Source: Blattabacterium clevelandi (lineage in GTDB: Bacteria > Bacteroidota > Bacteroidia > Flavobacteriales > Blattabacteriaceae). From it: DNA of 64,000 nucleotides. Positions 9,263-17,590 of this stretch are shown piece by piece (position 1 is the stretch's first letter; each line of letters begins with the position of its first letter). The notes below the pieces were generated by a model that had not been told where the DNA came from, did not search any database, and saw only the letters and a list, made by a program, of their open reading frames with translations. The position numbers were made by a program, and so were the translations under genes. The stretch is from the NCBI RefSeq assembly GCF_003268615.1, contig NZ_CP029844.1, positions 124,001 through 188,000 of the forward strand, given 5' to 3'.

Positions 9263-10057
9263 TTATTTTATGATATTCATAAATTTTTCTAATATTTTAC
9301 TTATTTCTTTAGGTTTTTCTATAGGGCCCATATGACCTGTATGTATCTCCATGAAATGGCAATTATATCCAAATTTTGCTTCTTCACGTATTTTTTTTTC
9401 ATTAATAATTAAATCATGTAACCCAATTATATACAATTTTGGAAATTTGGTTTTTTTTAATAAAAATGTTCTATCTTTTCGAATTAACATCCCTCTTAAA
9501 AAAGAAATTGCACTTTTAACGGAAATCGATAAAGTTATTTTTTTTAAAAAATGAATTTCTTTTTGCAATAGATCTAATTTTTTAGGATTGAACAGTTTCT
9601 GTATACTATGAGAAACAAATAAAGGATAATTATTTATTGCAAATTGGATAGAACGAATTCTATTTTTCTTTCTTTCTTTTGTATCTGATTCTGCGGTAGA
9701 ATTAAGTAAACACAAACCTAAAAATATTTCTGGATATTTTTCTGCAAGTGCAAGAGCAATATATCCCCCCATAGAATGACCAACAAAAATAGATTTTTCT
9801 ATATTTTCTTTTTCTAAAATAATTTTTACTATATCAGCTCCCTCTTCCATAGTAAAAATAGTTTTTTCTTCATAGGAAGAACTTTTTCCATGACCAGGAA
9901 AGTCAATTAAAATAATTTTATATTTTTCATAAAATATATCATAAAAAAAATTCCAAATTTCTGAACTTTCCATAAATCCATGCAAAAAAACAATAGATTT
10001 ACCACTTCCTTTTATTTTGTAATAAATTTTTTTTTGATTATGAAAATATATAAACAT
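9263..10057 (-). CDS. Alpha/beta-fold hydrolase
   Basis: 264-residue alpha/beta hydrolase. It shows the oxyanion HGFMESSEIW loop (residues 26-35), DFPGHGKS (about 52-59), the nucleophile elbow GHSMGG with Ser95, a late Asp in GLHDLI and the catalytic His in TGHMGPIEKP near 245. The triad is therefore complete. Similar proteins include MenH-like, BioH-like and esterase members; nothing here decides the substrate, so I leave the role open. It lies just upstream of the frameshifted cyclo-ligase on the same strand (24 nt between stop and next start), so the two may share a transcript. Confidence 0.88.
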   Translation of the reverse strand: MFIYFHNQKKIYYKIKGSGKSIVFLHGFMESSEIWNFFYDIFYEKYKIILIDFPGHGKSSSYEEKTIFTMEEGADIVKIILEKENIEKSIFVGHSMGGYIALALAEKYPEIFLGLCLLNSTAESDTKERKKNRIRSIQFAINNYPLFVSHSIQKLFNPKKLDLLQKEIHFLKKITLSISVKSAISFLRGMLIRKDRTFLLKKTKFPKLYIIGLHDLIINEKKIREEAKFGYNCHFMEIHTGHMGPIEKPKEISKILEKFMNIIK

Positions 10058-10144
10058 ATTTTTATATTAATAACAAATAATTGACAAACAGTATTATACT
10101 ATGAAATTTTATTCAAATTTAATGACATTTTTTATGATTCAAAA

Positions 10145-10930
10145 ATGAATTTAATAATGTTATTAACTATAAACATTGGAAATTCCAGTATTCGTTTTGG
10201 ACTATTTATTAATAAGAATAAATATAATTTTAAATGTAATTATTCATGGATTATTAATAGCAATCCAAAAAGATCATTAGATGAATATATTTTATTGTTT
10301 AGGAATATATATCAACAATATGGAATTTTTTCAAAATTAATAAAAAATATTGTTATTGGATCTGTAGTTCCCCCCCTTACGAATATTGTAGAACAATCTT
10401 TATATGAAATACATAAAATAAAACCTATAATAGTAGATAGATATTCTTCTTCTCCAATAAGACACTATTCTCATCAATTAGGAACAGATTTGTATGCTAA
10501 TGCTATAGCTGCATATACATTATACAATAAAGAAAATATTTTAATAATAGATTTTGGAACTGCATTAAGTTTTACCTGTATAGATAAATATGGGAATATT
10601 AAAGGAGTTATTATTGCACCAGGAGTTAATAGTTCATTATCCACATTGATTGGTAATACTGCTCAACTTTCAAAAATAGAATTAAAAAAGCCACCCCATA
10701 TATTAGGAGAATATACTGAAACATGTATACAAAGTGGAATGATTTATGGATATTTAAGTATGGTGGAAGGGCTTATTAATCGTATTAATAAAGAATTAAA
10801 AAAAAATTGTTTTGTAATTGCTACTGGAGGTCTTTCGCATATATATACGCCTTTAACTAAAGAGATTCACTTGAAAGATAAGTTACATACAATAAAAGGA
10901 TTAAAAATTCTATTTCATTGGAATAAATAA
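10145..10930 (+). CDS. coaX: Type III pantothenate kinase
   Basis: Phosphorylates pantothenate, the first step of coenzyme A synthesis, by the ATP-dependent CoaX fold (ASKHA superfamily). The protein has INIGNSSIRFGLF near the start, the GTDLYANAIAAY motif around residue 117, IIDFGTALSFTCID near 136 and the APGVNSSLSTLIGNTAQL region with the conserved C-terminal GGLS. The listed start gives 261 residues; a second in-frame ATG four codons later (MLLTINIGNSS) matches the usual CoaX beginning better and may be the true start. The 87-bp gap to the divergent hydrolase probably holds both promoters. Confidence 0.93.
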   Translation: MNLIMLLTINIGNSSIRFGLFINKNKYNFKCNYSWIINSNPKRSLDEYILLFRNIYQQYGIFSKLIKNIVIGSVVPPLTNIVEQSLYEIHKIKPIIVDRYSSSPIRHYSHQLGTDLYANAIAAYTLYNKENILIIDFGTALSFTCIDKYGNIKGVIIAPGVNSSLSTLIGNTAQLSKIELKKPPHILGEYTETCIQSGMIYGYLSMVEGLINRINKELKKNCFVIATGGLSHIYTPLTKEIHLKDKLHTIKGLKILFHWNK

Positions 10931-10942
10931 AATCAATGATTA

Positions 10943-11353
10943 TTATTTTTCAATTTCAATAGATTTTCTGATTTTTTTTGATAAATTTTTAAAAAATTTT
11001 TCCGATAGATCTATTCTTTTTTTAGAAAAATCTCCATCACTTTCTTCATCCATAGGAATTAAGTGGATATGAGCATGAGGAATTTCAAATCCCAGAACAA
11101 ATATTCCTATACGATTACAAGGTATTATTTTCTCAATACCTATAGCTACTTTTCGAGTAAAAGACATAATAGAGATAAATTCTTTTTCTGTAAGAGAAAA
11201 TATTTTTTCTATATTTTCTTTTTTTGGGATCACTAAAGTATGTCCTATTTTTAATGGATAAATATCTAAAAAAGCTAAATGATTGTAAGTTTCTGCTATT
11301 TTATAAGCGGAAATTTCATTTTTAATTATTTTTGTAAAAATATTTTTATTCAC
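10943..11353 (-). CDS. HIT-family nucleotide-binding protein
   Basis: 136-residue histidine-triad protein of the Hint/HinT branch. It begins IFTKIIKNEISAYKIAET, has FLDIYPLKIGHTLVIPKK around residue 30, and ends with the triad HAHIHLIPM near residue 95, where the middle His is catalytic. Such enzymes hydrolyse adenosine phosphoramidates and acyl-adenylates; the physiological substrate is unknown. Its start overlaps the end of greA by 8 nt, so the pair forms a greA-HIT operon, an arrangement common in Bacteroidota. Confidence 0.92.
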   Translation of the reverse strand: MNKNIFTKIIKNEISAYKIAETYNHLAFLDIYPLKIGHTLVIPKKENIEKIFSLTEKEFISIMSFTRKVAIGIEKIIPCNRIGIFVLGFEIPHAHIHLIPMDEESDGDFSKKRIDLSEKFFKNLSKKIRKSIEIEK

Positions 11354-11828
11354 TAAATCCTATTTCTAAAATTTCATAATCAAGTATCATCTTATTAGGT
11401 AAATTAATATGGGCCATTTCTCCTACTTTTTTTCCAAGTAATCCTGTAGATATAGGAGTATTTATAGAAATTTTTCCTGATTTTAAATCGGCTTCTCCTT
11501 CTGGAACTAAGGTATATATTTGTTCTCCACCATAGGTTATATTTTTAACTCTTACTGTAGATAGAATAGAGACCCTAGTTCTATTTATTTGTGATTCATC
11601 TATAATCCTTGCATTGGATAATTTTTTTTTAAACTTAGCTATATTCATTTCTAAGAATCCTTGTGCTTCTTTGATTGCATCATATTCTGCATTTTCTGAA
11701 ATATCTCCTTTATCTCTTGCTTCAGCTATTTGCATGGATATTTTTGGACGTTCTATGTTTTCTAGTCTTTCTATTTCTTGTTGTAATTTTTTTAATCCTT
11801 CTTTAGTTATATATTCGAATTTTTCCAT
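11346..11828 (-). CDS. greA: Transcription elongation factor GreA
   Basis: Rescues backtracked RNA polymerase by stimulating transcript cleavage. 160 residues with the N-terminal antiparallel coiled coil (about 1-75) that carries the functional acidic tip (ISENAEYDAIKEAQ, where D and E coordinate Mg2+ in the RNAP secondary channel), and a C-terminal FKBP-like domain (LVPEGEADLKSGKISINTPI, GLLGKKVGE). It is the usual GreA size (about 158) and is the first gene of the operon with the HIT protein. No greB is seen in this window. Confidence 0.96.
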   Translation of the reverse strand: MEKFEYITKEGLKKLQQEIERLENIERPKISMQIAEARDKGDISENAEYDAIKEAQGFLEMNIAKFKKKLSNARIIDESQINRTRVSILSTVRVKNITYGGEQIYTLVPEGEADLKSGKISINTPISTGLLGKKVGEMAHINLPNKMILDYEILEIGFSE

Positions 11829-12005
11829 AATTTTTCATTATTATTGTATTTAATTTTTTTCATTTATTTATATTATCTAATATAAAGTTAATTGATTTTG
11901 TGAATAATAATAAATTGTATAAAATGTATAAAAAATTATTTTTTATTCAATTATTGATTTATAGATAAAAATTTGAAAAATATTTTTTTTAAAAAATAAT
12001 AAAAT

Positions 12006-12479
12006 ATGGCTTTTTTTATTCAGTTATTTTTCATTATTTCATTATCGATAATATCGCAAATTACAGGAAAAGTAATTCAAATTTATGATGGAGATACTTT
12101 TAAAATTATTTCTGAAAAAAAAATGAAAGATTACAAAATAAGAATTTTGGATATAGATTGTCCAGAAAAAAATCAAGCTTATGGAATAATAGCAAAAAAT
12201 TTTTTAATAAAAAAAATTCTGAATAAAATAGTGATTATTAAAAATATCAAAATAGATAGATATAATCGTTTTGTTGGATTAGTATTATATGAAAAAAATA
12301 AAGATTTAGGAAAAGAGATAATCAAATCAGGGTTAGCTTGGGTATGGAAATTTTCTAAAAATATTCAATATAAAAAAATAGAAAATATAGCGAAAAAAAA
12401 TAAAATTGGATTATGGAGAGAAAAGTCACCAATTAATCCATATGACTGGAGAAAAAGTAAAAAATTATACTATTCGTGA
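12006..12479 (+). CDS. Thermonuclease (staphylococcal nuclease) homologue, secreted or membrane-attached
   Basis: 157-residue SNase-fold protein. The first 20 or so residues are hydrophobic (FFIQLFFIISLSIISQITG), like a signal peptide or anchor. The nuclease core follows: GKVIQIYDGDTFKI, IRILDIDCPEKNQAYG (equivalent of catalytic Arg35 and Glu43 with the Ca2+-binding Asp), DRYNRFVGLVLYE (contains the Arg87 equivalent) and the closing ENIAKKNKIGLWRE. The catalytic set looks complete, so Ca2+-dependent DNA/RNA cleavage outside the cytoplasm is plausible. Its last 15 nt overlap the convergent murA. Its physiological role in a symbiont is unknown; periplasmic nucleic-acid salvage is a guess. Confidence 0.88.
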   Translation: MAFFIQLFFIISLSIISQITGKVIQIYDGDTFKIISEKKMKDYKIRILDIDCPEKNQAYGIIAKNFLIKKILNKIVIIKNIKIDRYNRFVGLVLYEKNKDLGKEIIKSGLAWVWKFSKNIQYKKIENIAKKNKIGLWREKSPINPYDWRKSKKLYYS

Positions 12480-13772
12480 AATTTTTGCTCCTAAAATACG
12501 TAATCGTTGATCAATATTTTCATATCCTCTATCTATTTGTTCTATATTTTTGATGATACTAGTTCCTTTAGCAGAAAGTGCCGCTATTAAAAGTGCAATT
12601 CCTGCCCGTATATCTGGAGAATTTAAGATAGAACCTCGCAAATAAGATTGATGGTTTAATCCAATAATAGTTGCTCTATGAGGATCACATAATATTATTT
12701 GTGCACCCATTTCAATCAGTTTATCTACAAAAAATAATCTACTTTCGAACATTTTTTGATGAATCAAAACACTTCCTTTTGCTTGAGTTGCTACAACTGT
12801 TAAAATACTTAATAAATCTGGAGTTAATCCTGGCCATGGTGAATCAGAAATTGTTAATATAGCGTTATTTAATAATTTTTTTATTTTATAATATTTTTGA
12901 GATGGAATATAAATATCATCATTTTTTTTTTCTAATTTTATACCCATTTTTTTAAATGTATTTGGAATAATTCCTAAATTTTTCCAACTAACATTTCGAA
13001 TTTTTATTTCGGAACTAGTAATTGCTGCTAATCCTATCCAACTTCCTATTTCTACCATATCAGGTAAAATAGTATGTGTACATCCGCTTAATTCTGTAAC
13101 TCCAATAATATGAATTAAATTAGAACCTATTCCTTTTATTTTTGATCCCATTCTATTCAATAATCTGCATAATTGTTGAATATAAGGTTCACAAGCAGCG
13201 TTATAAATAGTTGTTTTCCCTTTCGCTAAGGTAGCTGCCATAATAATATTAGCTGTTCCTGTTACAGAAGCTTCTTCTAAAAGAAGAAATTTTCCTGTTA
13301 AATATTTGGAAGAAATATAAAAATATTGATTTTCTTTATAAACTATATGACTCCCTAAGGATTCAAATCCTCTTAAATGAATATCTAAGCGTCTACGACC
13401 AATCCGATCCCCTCCAGGAATTGGCATACATACTTTTCCAAATCGAGCTAATAAAGGACCTGCAATCATTATAGATCCTCTAATAGATTTTCCATACTCA
13501 ATAAAAAATTGGTTTGTGTTTAAATACTCAATATAAATTTCTTTTGCTTGAAAAGTATAATCTCCAATATTATTTTTTTTGATTATAACTCCTAAATTTT
13601 TAAGAATTTGTATCAAACATTTAACATCTCCTATTTCTGGAATATTTTTTATTCTTATTTTTTCTGATGTTAATAAAACTGCGCATAAAACTTGTAAAGC
13701 TTCATTTTTTGCACCTTGTGGTTGTATTTCCCCTTTTAAAAAATTTCCACCTTCTATTTTAAAAGAAGCCAT
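12465..13772 (-). CDS. murA: UDP-N-acetylglucosamine 1-carboxyvinyltransferase
   Basis: First committed step of peptidoglycan synthesis: adds enolpyruvate from PEP to UDP-GlcNAc. The 435-residue protein has the family N-terminus (GGNFLKGEIQPQGAKNEALQ, with the UDP-GlcNAc-binding Lys-Asn), the active loop PGGDRIGRRRLD around 119-130 and the late SPDIRAGIALLIAALSAKG motif. In E. coli the active loop holds Cys115; here the equivalent is Asp122, as in other Bacteroidota and in Chlamydia or mycobacteria, which predicts insensitivity to fosfomycin. The ATG overlaps the stop of the upstream DUF4290 gene by 1 nt (TAATG), pointing to coupled translation. Confidence 0.96.
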   Translation of the reverse strand: MASFKIEGGNFLKGEIQPQGAKNEALQVLCAVLLTSEKIRIKNIPEIGDVKCLIQILKNLGVIIKKNNIGDYTFQAKEIYIEYLNTNQFFIEYGKSIRGSIMIAGPLLARFGKVCMPIPGGDRIGRRRLDIHLRGFESLGSHIVYKENQYFYISSKYLTGKFLLLEEASVTGTANIIMAATLAKGKTTIYNAACEPYIQQLCRLLNRMGSKIKGIGSNLIHIIGVTELSGCTHTILPDMVEIGSWIGLAAITSSEIKIRNVSWKNLGIIPNTFKKMGIKLEKKNDDIYIPSQKYYKIKKLLNNAILTISDSPWPGLTPDLLSILTVVATQAKGSVLIHQKMFESRLFFVDKLIEMGAQIILCDPHRATIIGLNHQSYLRGSILNSPDIRAGIALLIAALSAKGTSIIKNIEQIDRGYENIDQRLRILGAKISRIV

Positions 13773-14377
13773 TACTTTTGATAATCATGTTTTTTTCTCA
13801 TATAATTTTTTTTTCTTTTTGGATTTAAAAGATAGGAACATTGTAATAATGGATTAGTTTTATTCATTAAACAGATTTTTCCTTTTGAAAGGTCTTTTAA
13901 ATCTTTAAATATGACATCATCTTCTACAATATTTTTATTCCACCTTAAATAATTTTTCTTCATGGTATTTGCTATAGCATAAAATAATCCTTCTTTTTTT
14001 TTACTATTTTTATAATTTATTGCTACATATATCATGTTTCTTATAATTTTTCCATAATATCGAAAATTAGTTAAATAGTCAGGGTAGACCACTTTTTTAC
14101 AATGATCAATTTTTCTTTTTTCTGGATTTGGTTTTGGAAATGGAGTATCAATATCTAATTGATATTTAGACATAATAAATAATTGATTCCATAATTTATG
14201 CTGAAAATAAGGAATTTTAAATCTAGGATTGGAATACGTCATTAATTTAATGATACTCCATGCACAACGATTACGTTCTTTTCTATTTTTTATTTTTATC
14301 GCATAATCGATCATTTTATGAATATTTCTTCCATATTCTGGTATAACCAATTTGAAACGATTAGTATTATATTCCAT
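13772..14377 (-). CDS. DUF4290 family protein
   Basis: 201-residue protein of the Bacteroidota-specific DUF4290 family, recognised from the opening MEYNTNRFKLVIPEYGRNIH, the RNRCAWSIIKLMTYSNP block (about 36-52) and FPKPNPEKRKIDHCKK. It has no signal peptide and no membrane segment, and is rich in Lys and Tyr, so it is probably cytoplasmic. No function is known to me. It sits directly before murA (1-nt overlap) and its start overlaps the end of the upstream cation transporter by 11 nt, so all three form one operon. The link to murA is found in free-living relatives as well, which suggests, but does not prove, a cell-wall role. Confidence 0.85.
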   Translation of the reverse strand: MEYNTNRFKLVIPEYGRNIHKMIDYAIKIKNRKERNRCAWSIIKLMTYSNPRFKIPYFQHKLWNQLFIMSKYQLDIDTPFPKPNPEKRKIDHCKKVVYPDYLTNFRYYGKIIRNMIYVAINYKNSKKKEGLFYAIANTMKKNYLRWNKNIVEDDVIFKDLKDLSKGKICLMNKTNPLLQCSYLLNPKRKKNYMRKKHDYQK

Positions 14378-15401
14378 ATTGATTTTTATTTATAAAAATA
14401 AGATCTTTTCTTTTATTATTATTGTAATATGAAGTTTTATCTAACGTCCAAAGAATTTTTTTTTGAAAAAAATTTTTTCTAACTTTACATAACCTATTAA
14501 AACAGGTAAAACAATGATTTGATTTGCAAGCATCTACGTGGACAGATAATTCTACTTTATTTCCGAATTTATCTTTTGTTAGTTTTGTTAATTTTTGTAT
14601 TTCTTTATTAGCATCTTTGATATTAAAAAACCATGGTACTGTTAAATGACAATCAACATGTAAAGCACTTCCATATTTAATAATTTTTAAATGATGAAGA
14701 TCAATCCAATGACTATTTCTTTTTTCATTGATATAAAAAGATAACTTTTTTAAAAGTTTTTTATCAGATTCATCCATAATTCCAGCTGTAGCAGATCTTA
14801 ATAATTTTAATCCTGTATACAAAATTAAAGAGGAAAAAATAACAGAAATAATAGAATCTATCCATATACATTTAGTTATATTTAATAATATTAATCCTAT
14901 CACAATACCAAAAGTAGAATAGGTATCTATTTGAAGATGTTTTCCACTAGCTATTAATGTTAAAGCTCCATTTTTATTTCCTATTTTACAGGCAAAAATA
15001 CCTAAAAAGTAATTAATAATTGCGGTAAAAGACATTAGATAGACTCCATAATTTAATCTTAATAAGAAGATAGTTTCATGATTTTTTACACGTATAAAAG
15101 TTTTTATAAAAATAATAATTCCTACGAAAAAAATTAAAAAACCTTCTATTGCAGTGGATATAAATTCTATTTTTCCATGACCATATGGATGATTTTGATC
15201 TTTGGGCAAAGAAGAAACATAAAGACTATATAAACCTATAAATCCACTAATTATATTTGTGAGACTTTCCAGAGCATCACTAAATATAGAAATAGAAGAA
15301 GTTATATACCAAGTAATTAACTTAATTAAAAATAAAATTACTGCTACGAAACAAATCAGTTTTTGTAGACTAAAATTTACTTTTATCTTTTTATCTTCCA
15401 T
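14367..15401 (-). CDS. Cation diffusion facilitator (zinc/iron efflux type)
   Basis: 344-residue inner-membrane metal/proton antiporter of the CDF family. Membrane part about 10-215: SISIFSDALESLTNI with the metal-binding Asp, and SGKHLQIDTYSTFGI with the paired HxxxD site, are the two canonical transport-site helices. The cytoplasmic C-domain (about 220-300) ends with the Bacteroidota-type Cys/His block HVDACKSNHCFTCFNRLC, which could bind further metal. The metal is probably Zn2+ or Fe2+ but cannot be told from sequence. It is the first gene of the operon with DUF4290 and murA. Confidence 0.9.
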   Translation of the reverse strand: MEDKKIKVNFSLQKLICFVAVILFLIKLITWYITSSISIFSDALESLTNIISGFIGLYSLYVSSLPKDQNHPYGHGKIEFISTAIEGFLIFFVGIIIFIKTFIRVKNHETIFLLRLNYGVYLMSFTAIINYFLGIFACKIGNKNGALTLIASGKHLQIDTYSTFGIVIGLILLNITKCIWIDSIISVIFSSLILYTGLKLLRSATAGIMDESDKKLLKKLSFYINEKRNSHWIDLHHLKIIKYGSALHVDCHLTVPWFFNIKDANKEIQKLTKLTKDKFGNKVELSVHVDACKSNHCFTCFNRLCKVRKNFFQKKILWTLDKTSYYNNNKRKDLIFINKNQYGI

Positions 15402-15429
15402 AATAAAATAAAAATGGATAGGAAAAAGT

Positions 15430-17544
15430 TTATGAATAAATAATGAGTTTAGCTAATTTTAGTAAAATTTTTTTTTCTCCTGATTGTTGAAATTTAATTA
15501 TGGCTATTTCATTTTGTCTTTGTATATCTATAATTGTTCCTATTCCAAAATTTTTGTGAAATACTTTTATTCCTTTTTTTATTAATGTTTTTTCATAATC
15601 AGTTGTTTTGAATTTATATGAATCATTAGAAATTGATATTTTTTTTTTCTCAATAAATTTTTCATTGATTTCATGAATAAAACGACTAGGTATATTCATC
15701 ATTTTTTTCCCCCATAAAAAACGATATTTTGTATAAGTTAATATAGCTTTTTTTTGAGCTCTAGTTAAAGCAACATAGAATAAACGACGTTCTTCCTCAA
15801 GTTTTAATTGGTCTTCTAAACTAGATTTTGAAGGAAATAAATTTTCTTCTAATCCTGTAATAAAAATAACTGGAAACTCTAACCCTTTAGATAAATGAAT
15901 GGTCATTAACGAAACTTTATTTTCTCCTTCATTTTCATTTATTCCTTCTCTTAAAGAAAAATATTGTAAAAAACCAGATAAACTTATATCTCCATTTTTT
16001 TTTAATTTTTTTTGATCATTAATATAATGAGAGATATTATCTAATATAAGTTGAAAATTATCATGATTATAATTATTTTTTTTCTCTTCTTTTAATAAAA
16101 ATTTTACTATATATTTAGCTATTTCATATATATTTTTATCGTTTAATTTTAAACGAAAATTTTCTATTGTAGAAATTAAACTTTCTAAATTATTTTTTGT
16201 TTTTTTATGTATTTTTATGTATGGATGATATATATTCAGATTTTTTAAAATATTATATATAATTTCATTTTTTTTTTTAGAAAATATTAATAATAATTTA
16301 ACAGTTTTTTGATTGTTTATTTTTTTTTTTATTATTCTTAATAATGATTCCTCATCTTTTGGGTTATTGATAATTCTAAAATAAGATAATAAATCTTGAA
16401 TTTCTTTACGTTTATAAAAAGATATAGATCCACCTATTTTATTATAGGGTATATTATTTTCTTTCATTGCATATTCTAAAATATGGGATTGAGTATTTGT
16501 TCTATAAAGAATAGCAAAGTCTTTGTTTTGAAATTTTTTAATTTTTTTCTGAAAAAGAATATAATCAGCAATATATTGTGCTTCTTCTTTTTCTGAAAAA
16601 GCTCCATATATTTTTATTTCATCTCCTTTTTCGTTTTTAGTCCAAATTTTTTTAAAAAGTTGATTTTTATTAAAAGAAATAATTTTATTAGAGGCCTCTA
16701 CTATGTGATTAGTGGAACGATAATTTTGTTCAAGTCGAAAAATTTTTGCTTCATTGTAGTCTTTATGAAAATTTAAAATATTTGAAATATTTGCTCCCCG
16801 AAAAGCATAAATACTTTGCGCATCATCTCCAACTGCAAAAACATTTCTATATTTAAAGGAAAGATTTTTAATGATAGTACTTTGAGAAAAATTGGTATCT
16901 TGATATTCATCAATCAATATATATTGAAATTTTTCTTGGTATTTATGCAGTATATTTGGAAAACGAAAAAATAAATAATTTGTGTGTAGTAATATATCAT
17001 CAAAATCTAAAGCTTCTGCATTGAAGCATCTTTTAACATAAATTTCATAAATTTTTTTTATATCCTTATAATAGAATTCTTTTTTTTTTCTTAATTTATC
17101 GAATAAATTATTTTTATATTCAGATATTTTTTTTATAATATTTTTGGGACTAAAAGAGGTTTTCAAATTTGTATCGTCTAATATTTTTTTGATAACATTT
17201 TCTGAATCTCTTTGATCATAAATAGTATAATTGGATTTATAACCAAGCCAATGAGATTCTTTTCGTAAAATTCCAGAAAATATAGAATGAAAAGTACCTA
17301 ATGAGATTAAACTAAAATTAGATTCATTTATCATATTTGAAATACGATTTTTCATTTCTTTAGCCGCTTTGTTAGTAAAAGTTAAAGCCAATATATTAGA
17401 TGGATTTATTCCTATATTATTAATCATATGAACAATTCTATGTGTTAGAATACGTGTTTTTCCAGATCCAGCCCCAGCGATAACAAGAATTGGGCCATTA
17501 ATGGTTTTGATAATTTTACGTTGCAAACTATTCAATCTATACAT
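15430..17544 (-). CDS. UvrD/PcrA-type superfamily 1 DNA helicase
   Basis: ATP-dependent 3'-5' helicase for repair and replication-fork upkeep. 704 residues with all SF1 motifs: Walker A GAGSGKTRILTHRI (about 24-37), FTNKAAKEMKNRI (motif Ia), ILIDEYQDTN (Walker B), GDDAQSIYAFRGANI (motif III), RLEQNYRST (motif IV), MTIHLSKGLEFPVIFITG (motif V) and FYVALTRAQKKAIL (motif VI). A C-terminal Tudor-like GIKVFHKNFGIGTIIDIQ segment (about 645-665), typical of PcrA/UvrD, is kept. UvrABC are not in this window, so the pathway it serves here is unclear; it may work with mutS, which is present. Confidence 0.92.
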   Translation of the reverse strand: MYRLNSLQRKIIKTINGPILVIAGAGSGKTRILTHRIVHMINNIGINPSNILALTFTNKAAKEMKNRISNMINESNFSLISLGTFHSIFSGILRKESHWLGYKSNYTIYDQRDSENVIKKILDDTNLKTSFSPKNIIKKISEYKNNLFDKLRKKKEFYYKDIKKIYEIYVKRCFNAEALDFDDILLHTNYLFFRFPNILHKYQEKFQYILIDEYQDTNFSQSTIIKNLSFKYRNVFAVGDDAQSIYAFRGANISNILNFHKDYNEAKIFRLEQNYRSTNHIVEASNKIISFNKNQLFKKIWTKNEKGDEIKIYGAFSEKEEAQYIADYILFQKKIKKFQNKDFAILYRTNTQSHILEYAMKENNIPYNKIGGSISFYKRKEIQDLLSYFRIINNPKDEESLLRIIKKKINNQKTVKLLLIFSKKKNEIIYNILKNLNIYHPYIKIHKKTKNNLESLISTIENFRLKLNDKNIYEIAKYIVKFLLKEEKKNNYNHDNFQLILDNISHYINDQKKLKKNGDISLSGFLQYFSLREGINENEGENKVSLMTIHLSKGLEFPVIFITGLEENLFPSKSSLEDQLKLEEERRLFYVALTRAQKKAILTYTKYRFLWGKKMMNIPSRFIHEINEKFIEKKKISISNDSYKFKTTDYEKTLIKKGIKVFHKNFGIGTIIDIQRQNEIAIIKFQQSGEKKILLKLAKLIIYS

Positions 17545-17590
17545 ACATATATATAATTCATATTTTTAGATTTTTTTCAAATCAACTAAA

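Noticed and set aside
13579-13857. 92-codon plus-strand frame opposite murA and the DUF4290 gene
   Set aside because: Antisense to two well-supported genes; composition is typical of a shadow frame.
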